This document shows, piece after piece, positions 36,061 through 44,496 of a DNA stretch of 64,000 bases (position 1 is its first letter; each line of letters starts with the position of its first letter). The stretch comes from JAHDNZ01 sp036721855 (GTDB taxonomy: Bacteria; Bacillota; DTU065). Below the pieces are notes generated by a model. That model saw only the letters and a program-made list of their open reading frames with translations, was not told where the DNA came from and did not search any database. The translations under genes and the position numbers were made by a program. The stretch is from contig DAIMKF010000002.1 of assembly GCA_036721855.1 (NCBI GenBank), positions 56,409 through 120,408 of the forward strand. The letters run 5' to 3'.

Positions 36061-36276
36061 TTATTTAACCGGATCATAACCACCCGGGTTAAAAGGATTA
36101 CATCTTAAAATACGCTTTGTAGCCATTAGCAAACCCTTGCTTGTACCATAGCGTTGTATAGCTTCTACGGCATAAGCAGAACAGGTAGGATAAAAGCGAC
36201 ATCTACCTGGAAATAAAGGTGATATATATAACCGGTAGCCTTTAATAATCCAAAGCAAGATCTTTTTCACTTTCAT
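36061..36276 (-). CDS. yidD: Membrane protein insertion efficiency factor YidD
   Basis: 71 residues, ordinary length. YISPLFPGRCRFYPTCSAYA with the three conserved Cys, and CNPFNPGGYDPV near the end. Between rnpA and yidC. Confidence 0.95.
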   Translation of the reverse strand: MKVKKILLWIIKGYRLYISPLFPGRCRFYPTCSAYAVEAIQRYGTSKGLLMATKRILRCNPFNPGGYDPVK

Positions 36277-36288
36277 CAGACTCCAGTT

Positions 36289-36645
36289 TTATTTTCCTCT
36301 TTTTTGTTCTCTATCCTCTTTTATAAGTAAAAATGCCCGAAATAAAGCTTGTCTAGTACTCTTTTCTAAATTTTCAAACAAAGCACTTTCGGTACCATTG
36401 CGGGCACTTATAATAATATCAAATCCCGGTTTAATTTGTGGGTATAATTTTCTTAAGATCTCTCTTAATCTTCTTTTGATTAGATTTCTTTGCACACTTT
36501 TACCGATCTTTTTACTGACAGAAAAGCCAATCCTGCTATATTCAAGCCTATTGGGTAGATAGTGAACAACAACAAGTCTCTCAGCTACATATTTGCCCTT
36601 AACATAAACCTTACCAAAATCTCGGTTGCTTTTTAAGTGTTCCAT
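36289..36645 (-). CDS. rnpA: Ribonuclease P protein component
   Basis: 118 residues from ATG 36645 (MEHLKSNRDFGKVYVKGKY). The RNA-binding segment QRNLIKRRLREI corresponds to the RNR motif. The frame extends to 36693, but the GAGGTGG SD fits ATG 36645. Follows rpmH as usual. Confidence 0.94.
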   Translation of the reverse strand: MEHLKSNRDFGKVYVKGKYVAERLVVVHYLPNRLEYSRIGFSVSKKIGKSVQRNLIKRRLREILRKLYPQIKPGFDIIISARNGTESALFENLEKSTRQALFRAFLLIKEDREQKRGK

Positions 36646-36682
36646 GTTGCCACCTCGTTTTAGGGCTAAGAAAAATAGCAGT

Positions 36683-36704
36683 AGCGGAGCCATTAGGCTC
36701 CGCT
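36683..36704 (-). terminator. Hairpin between rpmH and rnpA (attenuator-like)
   Basis: AGCGGAGCC/GGCTCCGCT, 9-bp perfect stem with loop of 4, followed after 8 nt by TTTTT on the - strand. It could reduce readthrough from the abundant rpmH message into rnpA. Confidence 0.6.
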
Positions 36705-36716
36705 CCTATCGCTTTT

Positions 36717-36851
36717 TCAAGCGCTGAGTACCTTACGACCCTTTCTACGGCGATTTCTTATGACATTGCGTCCGCCTGGAGTGCGCATTCTTGCCAGGAA
36801 ACCGTGGGTTCTTTTGCGACGACGAACTTTAGGTTGGTATGTTCGCTTCAT
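36717..36851 (-). CDS. rpmH: Ribosomal protein bL34
   Basis: 44 residues: MKRTYQPKVRRRKRTHGF, then RMRTPGGRNV and a basic tail. AAGGAGG lies 11 nt upstream. Marks the left edge of the origin region. Confidence 0.98.
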   Translation of the reverse strand: MKRTYQPKVRRRKRTHGFLARMRTPGGRNVIRNRRRKGRKVLSA

Positions 36852-36925
36852 AACCTGGCTAACCTCCTTTTGCACCTATGTTAATTATAATTCTAAAATA
36901 ATCAAATAACAGGCATTCTCGCTCA

Positions 36926-36955
36926 ATTATAGAGCATCTAGAGAATAGCTGTCAA
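36926..36955 (-). promoter_or_regulatory. Sigma-A promoter of the rpmH operon
   Basis: On the - strand TTGACA (36955-36950), 18-bp spacer, TATAAT (36931-36926), about 75 bp before rpmH. It may drive the whole block through to parB. Confidence 0.85.
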
Positions 36956-37682
36956 GGAACTGCCATTCCAAATATTTTGTTAAGAGAGGTGTTTTTAGAA
37001 TATAGCTTTCTAAAATCTACGATAAACCCAAAAAGATGAGTCCCTGATAAGAACATTACGACCAGAAATGCTCTCTCACTGGTGTGAAAATATTTCGACA
37101 ATGATTTAATTCCAAACTACACTTTGATCACATAATTAGGTTCCTTAATTGATCTTTTGTCCTTAATACCCAGCCACAACTACCACGTTCTTTAAAACTT
37201 ACGTTAACCCTTCATTCGGAAAATAATCACAACACCTTTTCGCCATGTTATACATCTTACCAGTGAAAACGTCTTTCTTACAACTTATAAATTAATTAAA
37301 TTCCAAAGTAAATTGAGTGGTTGACAAAATAGTAACCCTCTTCTTTCCCTTTATCTAAAACAATTCCTTAAATAATGTTGCTTTAACAGAAACTTAAACC
37401 ATCTAAAAAGAAGTATGAGTAACTTAAAAGGTCCTATTGCTATCTATCTTAGTCTAAGCGGAAATGCTAATCTTGAAACAAAAGTTTTTCTCTATTAGAA
37501 TAAAGTTAGTTCCTAAAAAAAATAACTCTTGCTATCAGCTAATTTACTTTTGACCACGCAGAGCAACAAAAAATGCGAGGTCATTTTTTTGCCCATTCCC
37601 TATTTTTACGAAATTCGCATTTTCTTAGTTTTTATCTTGCGCTGTTTAGCAGGACTTTAGAGCTATTTAATAATTAATTTAG
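36956..37682. other. Intergenic left of oriC; no gene, one orphan + strand terminator
   Basis: About 730 bp of AT-rich sequence without a convincing gene. A 27-codon + strand frame (37415-37498) has only a weak SD. The one firm element is the + strand terminator at 37552-37590. Confidence 0.4.
37552..37590 (+). terminator. Orphan terminator with seven T
   Basis: TGACCACGCA and TGCGAGGTCA pair with one mismatch around a 12-nt loop and are followed by TTTTTTT. No + strand gene precedes it, so it may end a small RNA or shield oriC. Confidence 0.65.
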
Positions 37683-37959
37683 TTATCCACAACCGGTGTA
37701 TAGAATTGTGGATACCAGCACAATACCGTATCTATCGCATTTGTCCACAGCTTTTTCCACAGACGCAATCATTTGTTCGCCTAATAATTCGTAAAACCCC
37801 AGCTTGATAGGGGTTTCCACAGATCTACACACATTTTTTTACCTGTGGATAACTTGTTGATTACCTTCGGGATATCTCACTTTACTTATCTGTTAAGCAG
37901 GAACTTGTCCTCTTTGTGGATAATATTTTATATCACCTAGAGTGATTTAAATATCCACA
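37683..37959. other. Replication origin oriC (upstream DnaA-box cluster)
   Basis: Perfect DnaA boxes (TTATCCACA or complement) at 37683-37691, 37844-37852 and 37915-37923; one- or two-mismatch boxes at 37707-37715, 37741-37749, 37753-37761, 37813-37821 and 37951-37959. It lies between rpmH and dnaA, as in other Bacillota. A small stem (AAACCCC/GGGGTTT, 37794-37816) is also present. Confidence 0.92.
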
Positions 37960-37994
37960 TCTATTAACAAAATGATGCACAGTTTTGCTTATTC

Positions 37995-38027
37995 CCTGCA
38001 ACTAAGCTTTTTTAGCAGGATTTTTTT
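37995..38027 (+). terminator. Terminator-like hairpin in front of dnaA
   Basis: CCTG...CTAA pairs with TTAG-CAGG, leaving a 3-nt bulge, followed by ATTTTTTT. It lies 65 bp before the dnaA start and would stop transcription coming through oriC, or attenuate dnaA. Confidence 0.5.
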
Positions 38028-38091
38028 GTTCTTGATATAGAAAATATATAAGTTAAAAACCAAGCTCATTATGGCACAGGAGGCTATAGAG

Positions 38092-39438
38092 ATGAATTCT
38101 TCTGAGGAATTAAAAAAACTTTGGGACCGTGTCTTAGAGCTTGTAGGCAACGAGGTAGGAAAAAGTTCCTTTTCGATGTGGTTTAAACCAACAGAAGCTA
38201 TAAAATTCCAAGACAACTACCTTTACATTAAAACCATTAGTGATTTTGCCTGCGAGTGGATTGATGATCAATACAGTGAATTAATTAAAAAGATCTTATT
38301 TAATCTTACGGGGCAAAATATCATGCCAATTTTTGTCTTTAACGAAGTTGAAAATAAAGAAAGTAACATAATTAAAAATACTAAAAATCTACCTCCAAAA
38401 GATAAAGGCTCTACTGATCCTAATTTAAACCCTCGTTATACTTTCGATACTTTTGTTGTTGGTAAGAGCAATTCCTTTGCCCATGCAGCTTGCTTAGCTG
38501 TGGCCGAAGCACCCGCAAGAGCCTATAATCCCCTTTTTATGTATGGCGGGGTAGGACTTGGTAAAACTCATCTTATGCAAGCCATTGGACATTTTGTTGT
38601 TGATAAATACCCGGATAAGAAAGTTATGTATGTCTCTGCCGAAAAGTTCACCAACGACATGATTAATTCTATCAGGCATAATAAAATGGAAGACTTTCGT
38701 AATATATACCGTACTGTCGATCTTCTCTTAGTTGACGATATCCAGTTTTTAACAGGAAAGGAAGGAACACAGGAGGAGTTTTTTCACACCTTTAATTCTC
38801 TCTACGAAGCCAATAAGCAGATTGTTATCTGTAGTGATCGTCTACCTAAAGAGATCTCTACTTTAGAAGATAGATTGCGTTCTCGTTTCGAATGGGGGTT
38901 AACCACAGATATCCAGCCACCTGATTTAGAAACTAGAATGGCCATCTTAAAGAAAAAAGCTAGTATGGAAGACATAGAGGTTCCCGGAGATGTTCTGCTT
39001 TTTATCGCCAAGCAGATACGCTCGAACATACGTGAATTAGAAGGAGCTCTTATTAGAGTTACAGCTTTTTCTTCACTTCATAATAGACCTATTGATATCG
39101 AACTTTCTGCAGACGCTCTCAAAGATATTCTGCCTATTCAAAACCGGCAAATTTCCATAGAACTGATTCAAAAAGTAGTAGCGGAATATTTTAACCTTTC
39201 TGTCAGTGATATGAAATCAAAAAGGCGCACCCGATCCGTATCTTTCCCCAGACAGATAGCTATGTATCTTTCCAGAGAGCTGACAGAAGCATCACTACCT
39301 AAGATAGGCGAGGAATTTGGAGGGAGAGATCATACTACAGTTATTCATGCTTGTGATAAAATCAATGAAGCCATAAAAGAAGACTCCGAATTTGATCTTG
39401 AGGTAAGAAAGATCTCTGAGAAGATCCAATCTGTTTAA
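38092..39438 (+). CDS. dnaA: Chromosomal replication initiator DnaA
   Basis: 448 residues from ATG 38092 (AGGAGG, 8-nt spacing; the frame is open from 38071). Domain I at the N-terminus, AAA+ domain with Walker A GGVGLGKTHLM and Walker B LLLVDDIQFL, and C-terminal domain IV with GGRDHTTVIHACDKI that reads DnaA boxes. Confidence 0.97.
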   Translation: MNSSEELKKLWDRVLELVGNEVGKSSFSMWFKPTEAIKFQDNYLYIKTISDFACEWIDDQYSELIKKILFNLTGQNIMPIFVFNEVENKESNIIKNTKNLPPKDKGSTDPNLNPRYTFDTFVVGKSNSFAHAACLAVAEAPARAYNPLFMYGGVGLGKTHLMQAIGHFVVDKYPDKKVMYVSAEKFTNDMINSIRHNKMEDFRNIYRTVDLLLVDDIQFLTGKEGTQEEFFHTFNSLYEANKQIVICSDRLPKEISTLEDRLRSRFEWGLTTDIQPPDLETRMAILKKKASMEDIEVPGDVLLFIAKQIRSNIRELEGALIRVTAFSSLHNRPIDIELSADALKDILPIQNRQISIELIQKVVAEYFNLSVSDMKSKRRTRSVSFPRQIAMYLSRELTEASLPKIGEEFGGRDHTTVIHACDKINEAIKEDSEFDLEVRKISEKIQSV

Positions 39439-39706
39439 TTTTCTTACTGTTATCTAATATGTGATTTAGATCTGGATAAGTAGCTTTTAGTTGTTAATAA
39501 CTTTGGCTTCGATTTGGTGTTTTAAAAAGAGTGGGGAAAGTGTGGATATTTAAACCAAATAATCAACATCTTATCCAGAACAAAAAACCTTTATTTATGA
39601 AGGTTTAAAGCTGTTTTCCACTTATTCAACAGCACCTACTACCACTACTGCTATCTTTAAATATTTTTAAATATATATATATATATTAAGAAGGGTGGTT
39701 TTCTAA
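39439..39706. other. dnaA-dnaN intergenic: second DnaA-box cluster and AT-rich unwinding element
   Basis: Near-consensus boxes at 39471-39479, 39541-39549, 39571-39579 and about 39614-39622, then an alternating AT tract (about 39665-39686) that looks like a DNA-unwinding element. With 37683-37959 this gives a bipartite origin around dnaA. A weak AAACCTT/AAGGTTT stem lies at 39585-39606. Confidence 0.75.
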
Positions 39707-40840
39707 TTGCATTTCAAATGTACAAAAGATATTTTACTATCAGCAATCAATATTGTGCAAAGAGCTGTTCAATCTAGTAGTTCCATTGATATATATACAG
39801 GTATTTACCTTGAGTCTTGTGACAATTTGATTACTATGATCGGGACAAACGTTGATTTAAGTATAAAAACAAAATTTCCGGCTGATATTTTAAAAGAAGG
39901 TCAAGTTGTGGTCGAAGGAAAGCTTTTTTCCGATATAGTTAAGAAGTGGCCGGCAGATAAACCCGTTAATGTAGAGTTAGATGAAAATACTAACAAGTTA
40001 ATTATTAATGATGGTAATTTTGATTCTAGTTTTAAGGCTGAGATAAAAACTATGAATGCTAAAGAGTATCCTCCTTTTCCCGATGCTCAAAAAGAGATTG
40101 AAGAAGGTGAGGCAAGGTATTGGGACATAGCACAAAGTGATCTTAAAAATGCAATTAATTCTACAGCCTTCTCAGCTGCAAAAGCAGATCACTCCAGACT
40201 TTATTTAACAGCTATTTTACTCGAAAGTAAAGATTCTGAATTAAGAGCAGTTGCAACTGATACTCATAGATTAGCTTATTACAAAATGCAAGGTCATGAA
40301 GGTGATATCTCAGCTATGATCACTGCTGATGATCTTTCTGATATTGCCAAACTCTTAGAAGATACAGATGAAAAAATTCGTTTAACCTTAACCCCAAGAC
40401 GTGCTTTTTTTGATATCAACAGTACTATGGTAGTAACCAGACTTGTAGAAGGAAATTTTCCTCCCTATGAAAAGGTTATTCCTCTCAAGCATAAGACAGT
40501 TATAAAAGCCAGCAGACAATCTTTATTAGAGGCTGTTGATCGTATTGCAGTTATGATTCGCGGTGCCTCTACCATTATGATAAAAATAAATATTAAAGAT
40601 AATTTAATGTTTCTAGCCTCCGGAGAGATGGAACTAGGTAAAGCTGAAGAAAGAATCAGTGTAGATCAAGAAGGTGAGGATCTAGAAATAAAGGTTGATT
40701 ACCGTTTTTTGTTCGAAGGATTAAAAGCCATTACTGGAGAAATAGTAGAGATGCAGTTTAATGGTTCGGAGATGGCTATTCTATTTAAGTCTGAAGAGAT
40801 GCCAGAATTTTTGTATATCATGATGCCTCTTATTGTTTAA
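39707..40840 (+). CDS. dnaN: DNA polymerase III sliding clamp (beta)
   Basis: 377 residues, three clamp repeats. TTG start at 39707 after AAGGGTGG; the N-terminus MHFKCTKDILLSAINIVQRAV fits the family. The C-terminus PEFLYIMMPLIV is the usual end. Confidence 0.96.
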   Translation: MHFKCTKDILLSAINIVQRAVQSSSSIDIYTGIYLESCDNLITMIGTNVDLSIKTKFPADILKEGQVVVEGKLFSDIVKKWPADKPVNVELDENTNKLIINDGNFDSSFKAEIKTMNAKEYPPFPDAQKEIEEGEARYWDIAQSDLKNAINSTAFSAAKADHSRLYLTAILLESKDSELRAVATDTHRLAYYKMQGHEGDISAMITADDLSDIAKLLEDTDEKIRLTLTPRRAFFDINSTMVVTRLVEGNFPPYEKVIPLKHKTVIKASRQSLLEAVDRIAVMIRGASTIMIKINIKDNLMFLASGEMELGKAEERISVDQEGEDLEIKVDYRFLFEGLKAITGEIVEMQFNGSEMAILFKSEEMPEFLYIMMPLIV

Positions 40841-40871
40841 TTTGAAATATTGAAGGGTGGCATTTTAATTA

Positions 40872-41087
40872 ATGGAAAAGGAAATTGTAATTAAGACTGA
40901 TACTATAAAACTTGAACAGTTTCTTAAATGGGCCAACCTCGTGCAAACCGGAGGAGAGGCAAAAATACTGATTCAAGATGGGGAAGTTTTAGTTAATGGA
41001 GAAATAGAAAAAAGAAGAGGCAAGCAATTAAAAGAAGGCGATCATGTTGAATTGAAAGGTTATGGTATCTTTAAGATTGTAAGATAG
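40872..41087 (+). CDS. rlbA: S4-domain RNA-binding protein (YaaA/RlbA)
   Basis: 71 residues. S4 fold: LEQFLKWANLVQTGGEAKILI, then VLVNGEIEKRRGKQLKEGD. Always between dnaN and recF in this lineage; implicated in 50S ribosome biogenesis. SD AAGGGTGG with slightly long spacing. Confidence 0.93.
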   Translation: MEKEIVIKTDTIKLEQFLKWANLVQTGGEAKILIQDGEVLVNGEIEKRRGKQLKEGDHVELKGYGIFKIVR

Positions 41088-41101
41088 GGGAGTGGCTAAT
41101 C

Positions 41102-42214
41102 TTGCTACTTACAAATCTCTATCTCGAACAGTTTCGTAATTATAAATCAGCAAAACTTACCTTTGGTAAGGAATTAAATTTTTTAGTCGGTAATAATGCT
41201 CAAGGCAAAACTAATCTTTTAGAAGCAATCTTTTATCTTTGTCATCTCTCTTCACCAAGAACAAATGAAGATAGTGATTTAGTAATGTTTGGTTCGAAAG
41301 AGGCTTTTGTAGCGGGTCTTTTGCATAAGCTAAGCGGTGAACATGAACTAGAGGTAAGAATTCCTATCAAAGGTAAAAAAAAGGCCGAAGTAGATGGAAT
41401 TATTCAAAACAAGCTAGCTGATTTCCAAGGGATTCTGATCTGTGTTTATTTCTCACCTGATGATTTAAAATTAGTTAAGGGAGGTCCATCTGAAAGACGT
41501 CGTTTCATGGATTTAGAGATCTCCCAGGTTAACCCTTATTATAGGTATTCTTTAACTCAATACAACAAAGTATTGCAACAGAGAAATAATTTGCTTAAAG
41601 AAAGAAAAATAGATACTAAATTGTTGGAGGTTTTTTCCGAGCAACTGATTGAGACTGGTTCTTTAATAATTGAACGCCGAGCAGCAATGATAAAAAGATT
41701 AAATCTTTTAGCTAGACTGCTACAGCGAAGGCTTACAGACCTAAGAGAGAATCTGTTGATTGAATACAAACCTTCTTTTGAAATTCAAAATGATCTTAAA
41801 GAAGACTTTTATAAGGCTTTGAACTTGTCTTTTGAAGAAGAAAAACAAAAGGGTTATACTTTAATTGGGCCCCACCGAGACGATTTTAATATGTTGATAG
41901 ATGATCTTGATGTCAGAACATTTGGTTCTCAGGGGCAACAAAGAACAGTTGTTCTAGCTTTAAAACTGGCAGAACTTGAATTCTTGCGTGGTGAAGCCGG
42001 AGAATACCCCATATTATTATTAGATGATGTCTTTTCAGAGATAGATGATCTTAGAAGAATTAAGTTGTTTGAAATTATAAAACAAAACAAAGTTCAGACA
42101 TTTATATCCACGGCAAATCCTAAAGACTTGGAAGATATTATCGCTAAACAGCGTAAGGTCTTTGCAATTAAAGATGGGCAAGTGGGGGTGAAACAAGATG
42201 TTACATTTGGGTGA
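41102..42214 (+). CDS. recF: Recombination/replication repair ATPase RecF
   Basis: 370 residues. Walker A VGNNAQGKTNLLEAI, signature SQGQQRTVVLALKLAEL, Walker B ILLLDDVFSEID. TTG start at 41102 after GGGGAG. Confidence 0.95.
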   Translation: MLLTNLYLEQFRNYKSAKLTFGKELNFLVGNNAQGKTNLLEAIFYLCHLSSPRTNEDSDLVMFGSKEAFVAGLLHKLSGEHELEVRIPIKGKKKAEVDGIIQNKLADFQGILICVYFSPDDLKLVKGGPSERRRFMDLEISQVNPYYRYSLTQYNKVLQQRNNLLKERKIDTKLLEVFSEQLIETGSLIIERRAAMIKRLNLLARLLQRRLTDLRENLLIEYKPSFEIQNDLKEDFYKALNLSFEEEKQKGYTLIGPHRDDFNMLIDDLDVRTFGSQGQQRTVVLALKLAELEFLRGEAGEYPILLLDDVFSEIDDLRRIKLFEIIKQNKVQTFISTANPKDLEDIIAKQRKVFAIKDGQVGVKQDVTFG

Positions 42215-42446
42215 AGAAGTTGTAATACCTTATAATAAGATAATTGCTATCTTAGATATTAATATTCTTTCTCAGACTGAGACTAATAGGGAATTTTTCC
42301 AAACAGCTGAGGATGAGGGTTTTATTAATAAAATATCAAAGAAGGTAAGAAGTTTTATTATCACTACAGATAATGATATTTACTTATCACCAATTTCTTC
42401 GGTGACATTAAAAGCTCGTTTCGAAAAAAGATATGAGGTTTTATAG
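42198..42446 (+). CDS. remB: Regulatory protein RemB (YaaB, DUF370)
   Basis: 82 residues: MLHLGEEVVIPYNKIIAILD at the start and FIITTDNDIYLSPISSVTL further on identify the RemA/RemB family. In Bacillus these regulate matrix genes. The gene overlaps recF by 17 bp and precedes gyrB. Confidence 0.9.
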   Translation: MLHLGEEVVIPYNKIIAILDINILSQTETNREFFQTAEDEGFINKISKKVRSFIITTDNDIYLSPISSVTLKARFEKRYEVL

Positions 42447-42529
42447 GGAGGTGAAAAACAAACTGGTTGCTGAGATAAATCTCAACTTGTAGAATTAGTC
42501 GCTATAAGCCAAGACCAGTGATAAATATG
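42446..42529 (+). promoter_or_regulatory. gyrB leader: SD separated from ATG by a branched stem
   Basis: GGGAGGTG (42446-42453), 8 nt, closing stem ACTGGT/ACCAGT (42462-42467 with 42514-42519) enclosing two hairpins (TGAGA/TCTCA at 42471-42484; TTGTAG/CTATAA at 42487-42507), then 7 nt to ATG 42527. No nearer SD exists. Confidence 0.5.
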
Positions 42530-44464
42530 ACAGAACAAATAAAAAACTCCCATTATAGTTCAGAACAAATAAAAGTATTAAAGGGTTTAGAGCCTGTTAG
42601 ACTTCGTCCCGGTATGTATATTGGTGATACATCATCACGAGGTTTGCACAAGTTAGTTGATGAGGTCGTTGATAATAGTATTGACGAAGCTTTAGCTGGC
42701 TTTTGCGATACAATTGTTATAACTTTGCATTTAGATGGCTCAATCTCTGTAACTGATAATGGTCGGGGAATACCTGTTGGGATCAATAAAGAGCTGGGGA
42801 AATCTGCTTTAGAAATAATTATGACCCACTTACATGCGGGAGGAAAATTTGGTGGTGAAGATAGCGCTTACAAATATTCCGGTGGATTGCATGGTGTTGG
42901 TGTCTCCGTAGTTAATGCTCTTTCTGAGTGGCTGGTGGCAGAAGTTTATTTAAATGGAAATCTTTATAGACAAAGATTTGCCAGAGGTATACCTATATCT
43001 GAGGTAGAGATTGTAGGCCAAACAGATAAAAACGGCACCTCTATTTCTTTTTTGCCGGATAAGACAATATTTGATGATATTATTTTTGAACCACAAATAT
43101 TAAGTAGACGCTGCAGAGAACTGGCTTTTCTTAACAAGGGGTTAAGGATTGTCTTTTTTGATGAACTTCATCAAAAAGAAGAAGCCTTTTGTTACGAAGG
43201 CGGGATAGCTTCTTTTGTCGAGTATCTCAACACGAAAAAAACACCTCTGCATGAGGAAGTTATTTATTTCTCATCTGAGAAAGATGAGGTTATTGTGGAG
43301 GTAGCACTCCAATATACAGATGATTATTCTGAGATAAGTTATTCTTTTGTAAACAATATCAATACCGTTGAAGGCGGTACTCATCTAACCGGTTTTAGGA
43401 CAGCACTAACTCGTACCATAAATGATTACGCTCGGAAAGTCGGTTTTTTAAAAGAAAATGACTCTAACTTAACAGGCGATGACGTTAGAGAAGGTCTAAC
43501 CGGCATTATCTCCTTAAAAATGCGTGAACCTCAGTTTGAAGGTCAGACCAAAGGACGTCTGGGCAACGCTGAGGTTAGGAGTATTGTGGACTCAACTTGT
43601 GGTGAAAACCTAGATATCTTTTTTGAAGAAAATCCTTCAACAGCTAAGATTATTATCGATAAGGCCTTAGCAGCTTCAAGGGCTAGAGAGGCAGCTAGAA
43701 AAGCCCGGGAACTAACCAGAAGAAAAAGTGCCCTCGAGATTGGGACACTACCTGGAAAGCTGGCTGATTGTTCTAGAAAAGATGCGGAAGGAACAGAGAT
43801 CTATATTGTGGAGGGAGACTCGGCCGGCGGCACGGCTAAGCAAAGTCGTAACCGTGAATTCCAAGCCATCTTGCCTTTGAGGGGTAAAATAATTAACGTT
43901 GAAAAACATAGTGAAGATAAGATTTTAAATAATGCCGAAATTAAATCCATGATTAAAGCATTTGGTACTGGCTATGGAGAAATGTTTGAACTGGATAAAG
44001 CTCGTTATGAACGCATTGTGATTATGACAGATGCTGATGTTGACGGTGCTCATATCAGAACCTTGCTTTTGACTTTCTTTTATCGCTATATGAGGCCGCT
44101 TATCGAAGAAGGTATGGTTTTTGTCGCTCAACCACCACTATATAAAATCGAAGAGAGAAGAGAAAAAGCGGATAAATGGCTTAAATACGCCTGGAGCGAT
44201 TCAGAACTCGAAAATTATAAAATCGAATTTGAAGAAGCTAAGAAAACTTACACAATTCAAAGATATAAGGGTCTGGGAGAGATGGATGCACATCAATTAA
44301 AAGAGACAACTATGCATCCAGATAGCAGAGTTCTGGTGAGATTAAATTTAAAAGATGCCGAAGAGGCAGATAGAATATTTGAGACACTTATGGGAGAAGA
44401 AGTAGAGCCTCGGCGAGCATTTATAGAAAAACATGCTAAAGAGGTAACAGATCTTGATGTCTAA
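42527..44464 (+). CDS. gyrB: DNA gyrase subunit B
   Basis: 645 residues from ATG 42527. GHKL ATPase domain (EVVDNSIDEALAGF, DNGRGIPVG, GGLHGVGVSVVNALS), transducer, and TOPRIM domain (EGDSAGGTAKQSRNREFQA, DADVDGAHIRTLLLTFF). The frame opens at GTG 42518 without an SD. MTEQIKNSHYSSEQIKVLKG fits the family N-terminus. Confidence 0.97.
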   Translation: MTEQIKNSHYSSEQIKVLKGLEPVRLRPGMYIGDTSSRGLHKLVDEVVDNSIDEALAGFCDTIVITLHLDGSISVTDNGRGIPVGINKELGKSALEIIMTHLHAGGKFGGEDSAYKYSGGLHGVGVSVVNALSEWLVAEVYLNGNLYRQRFARGIPISEVEIVGQTDKNGTSISFLPDKTIFDDIIFEPQILSRRCRELAFLNKGLRIVFFDELHQKEEAFCYEGGIASFVEYLNTKKTPLHEEVIYFSSEKDEVIVEVALQYTDDYSEISYSFVNNINTVEGGTHLTGFRTALTRTINDYARKVGFLKENDSNLTGDDVREGLTGIISLKMREPQFEGQTKGRLGNAEVRSIVDSTCGENLDIFFEENPSTAKIIIDKALAASRAREAARKARELTRRKSALEIGTLPGKLADCSRKDAEGTEIYIVEGDSAGGTAKQSRNREFQAILPLRGKIINVEKHSEDKILNNAEIKSMIKAFGTGYGEMFELDKARYERIVIMTDADVDGAHIRTLLLTFFYRYMRPLIEEGMVFVAQPPLYKIEERREKADKWLKYAWSDSELENYKIEFEEAKKTYTIQRYKGLGEMDAHQLKETTMHPDSRVLVRLNLKDAEEADRIFETLMGEEVEPRRAFIEKHAKEVTDLDV

Positions 44465-44496
44465 AGAGCCTTTCTTACAGAAAGAGGTGATAAGCC

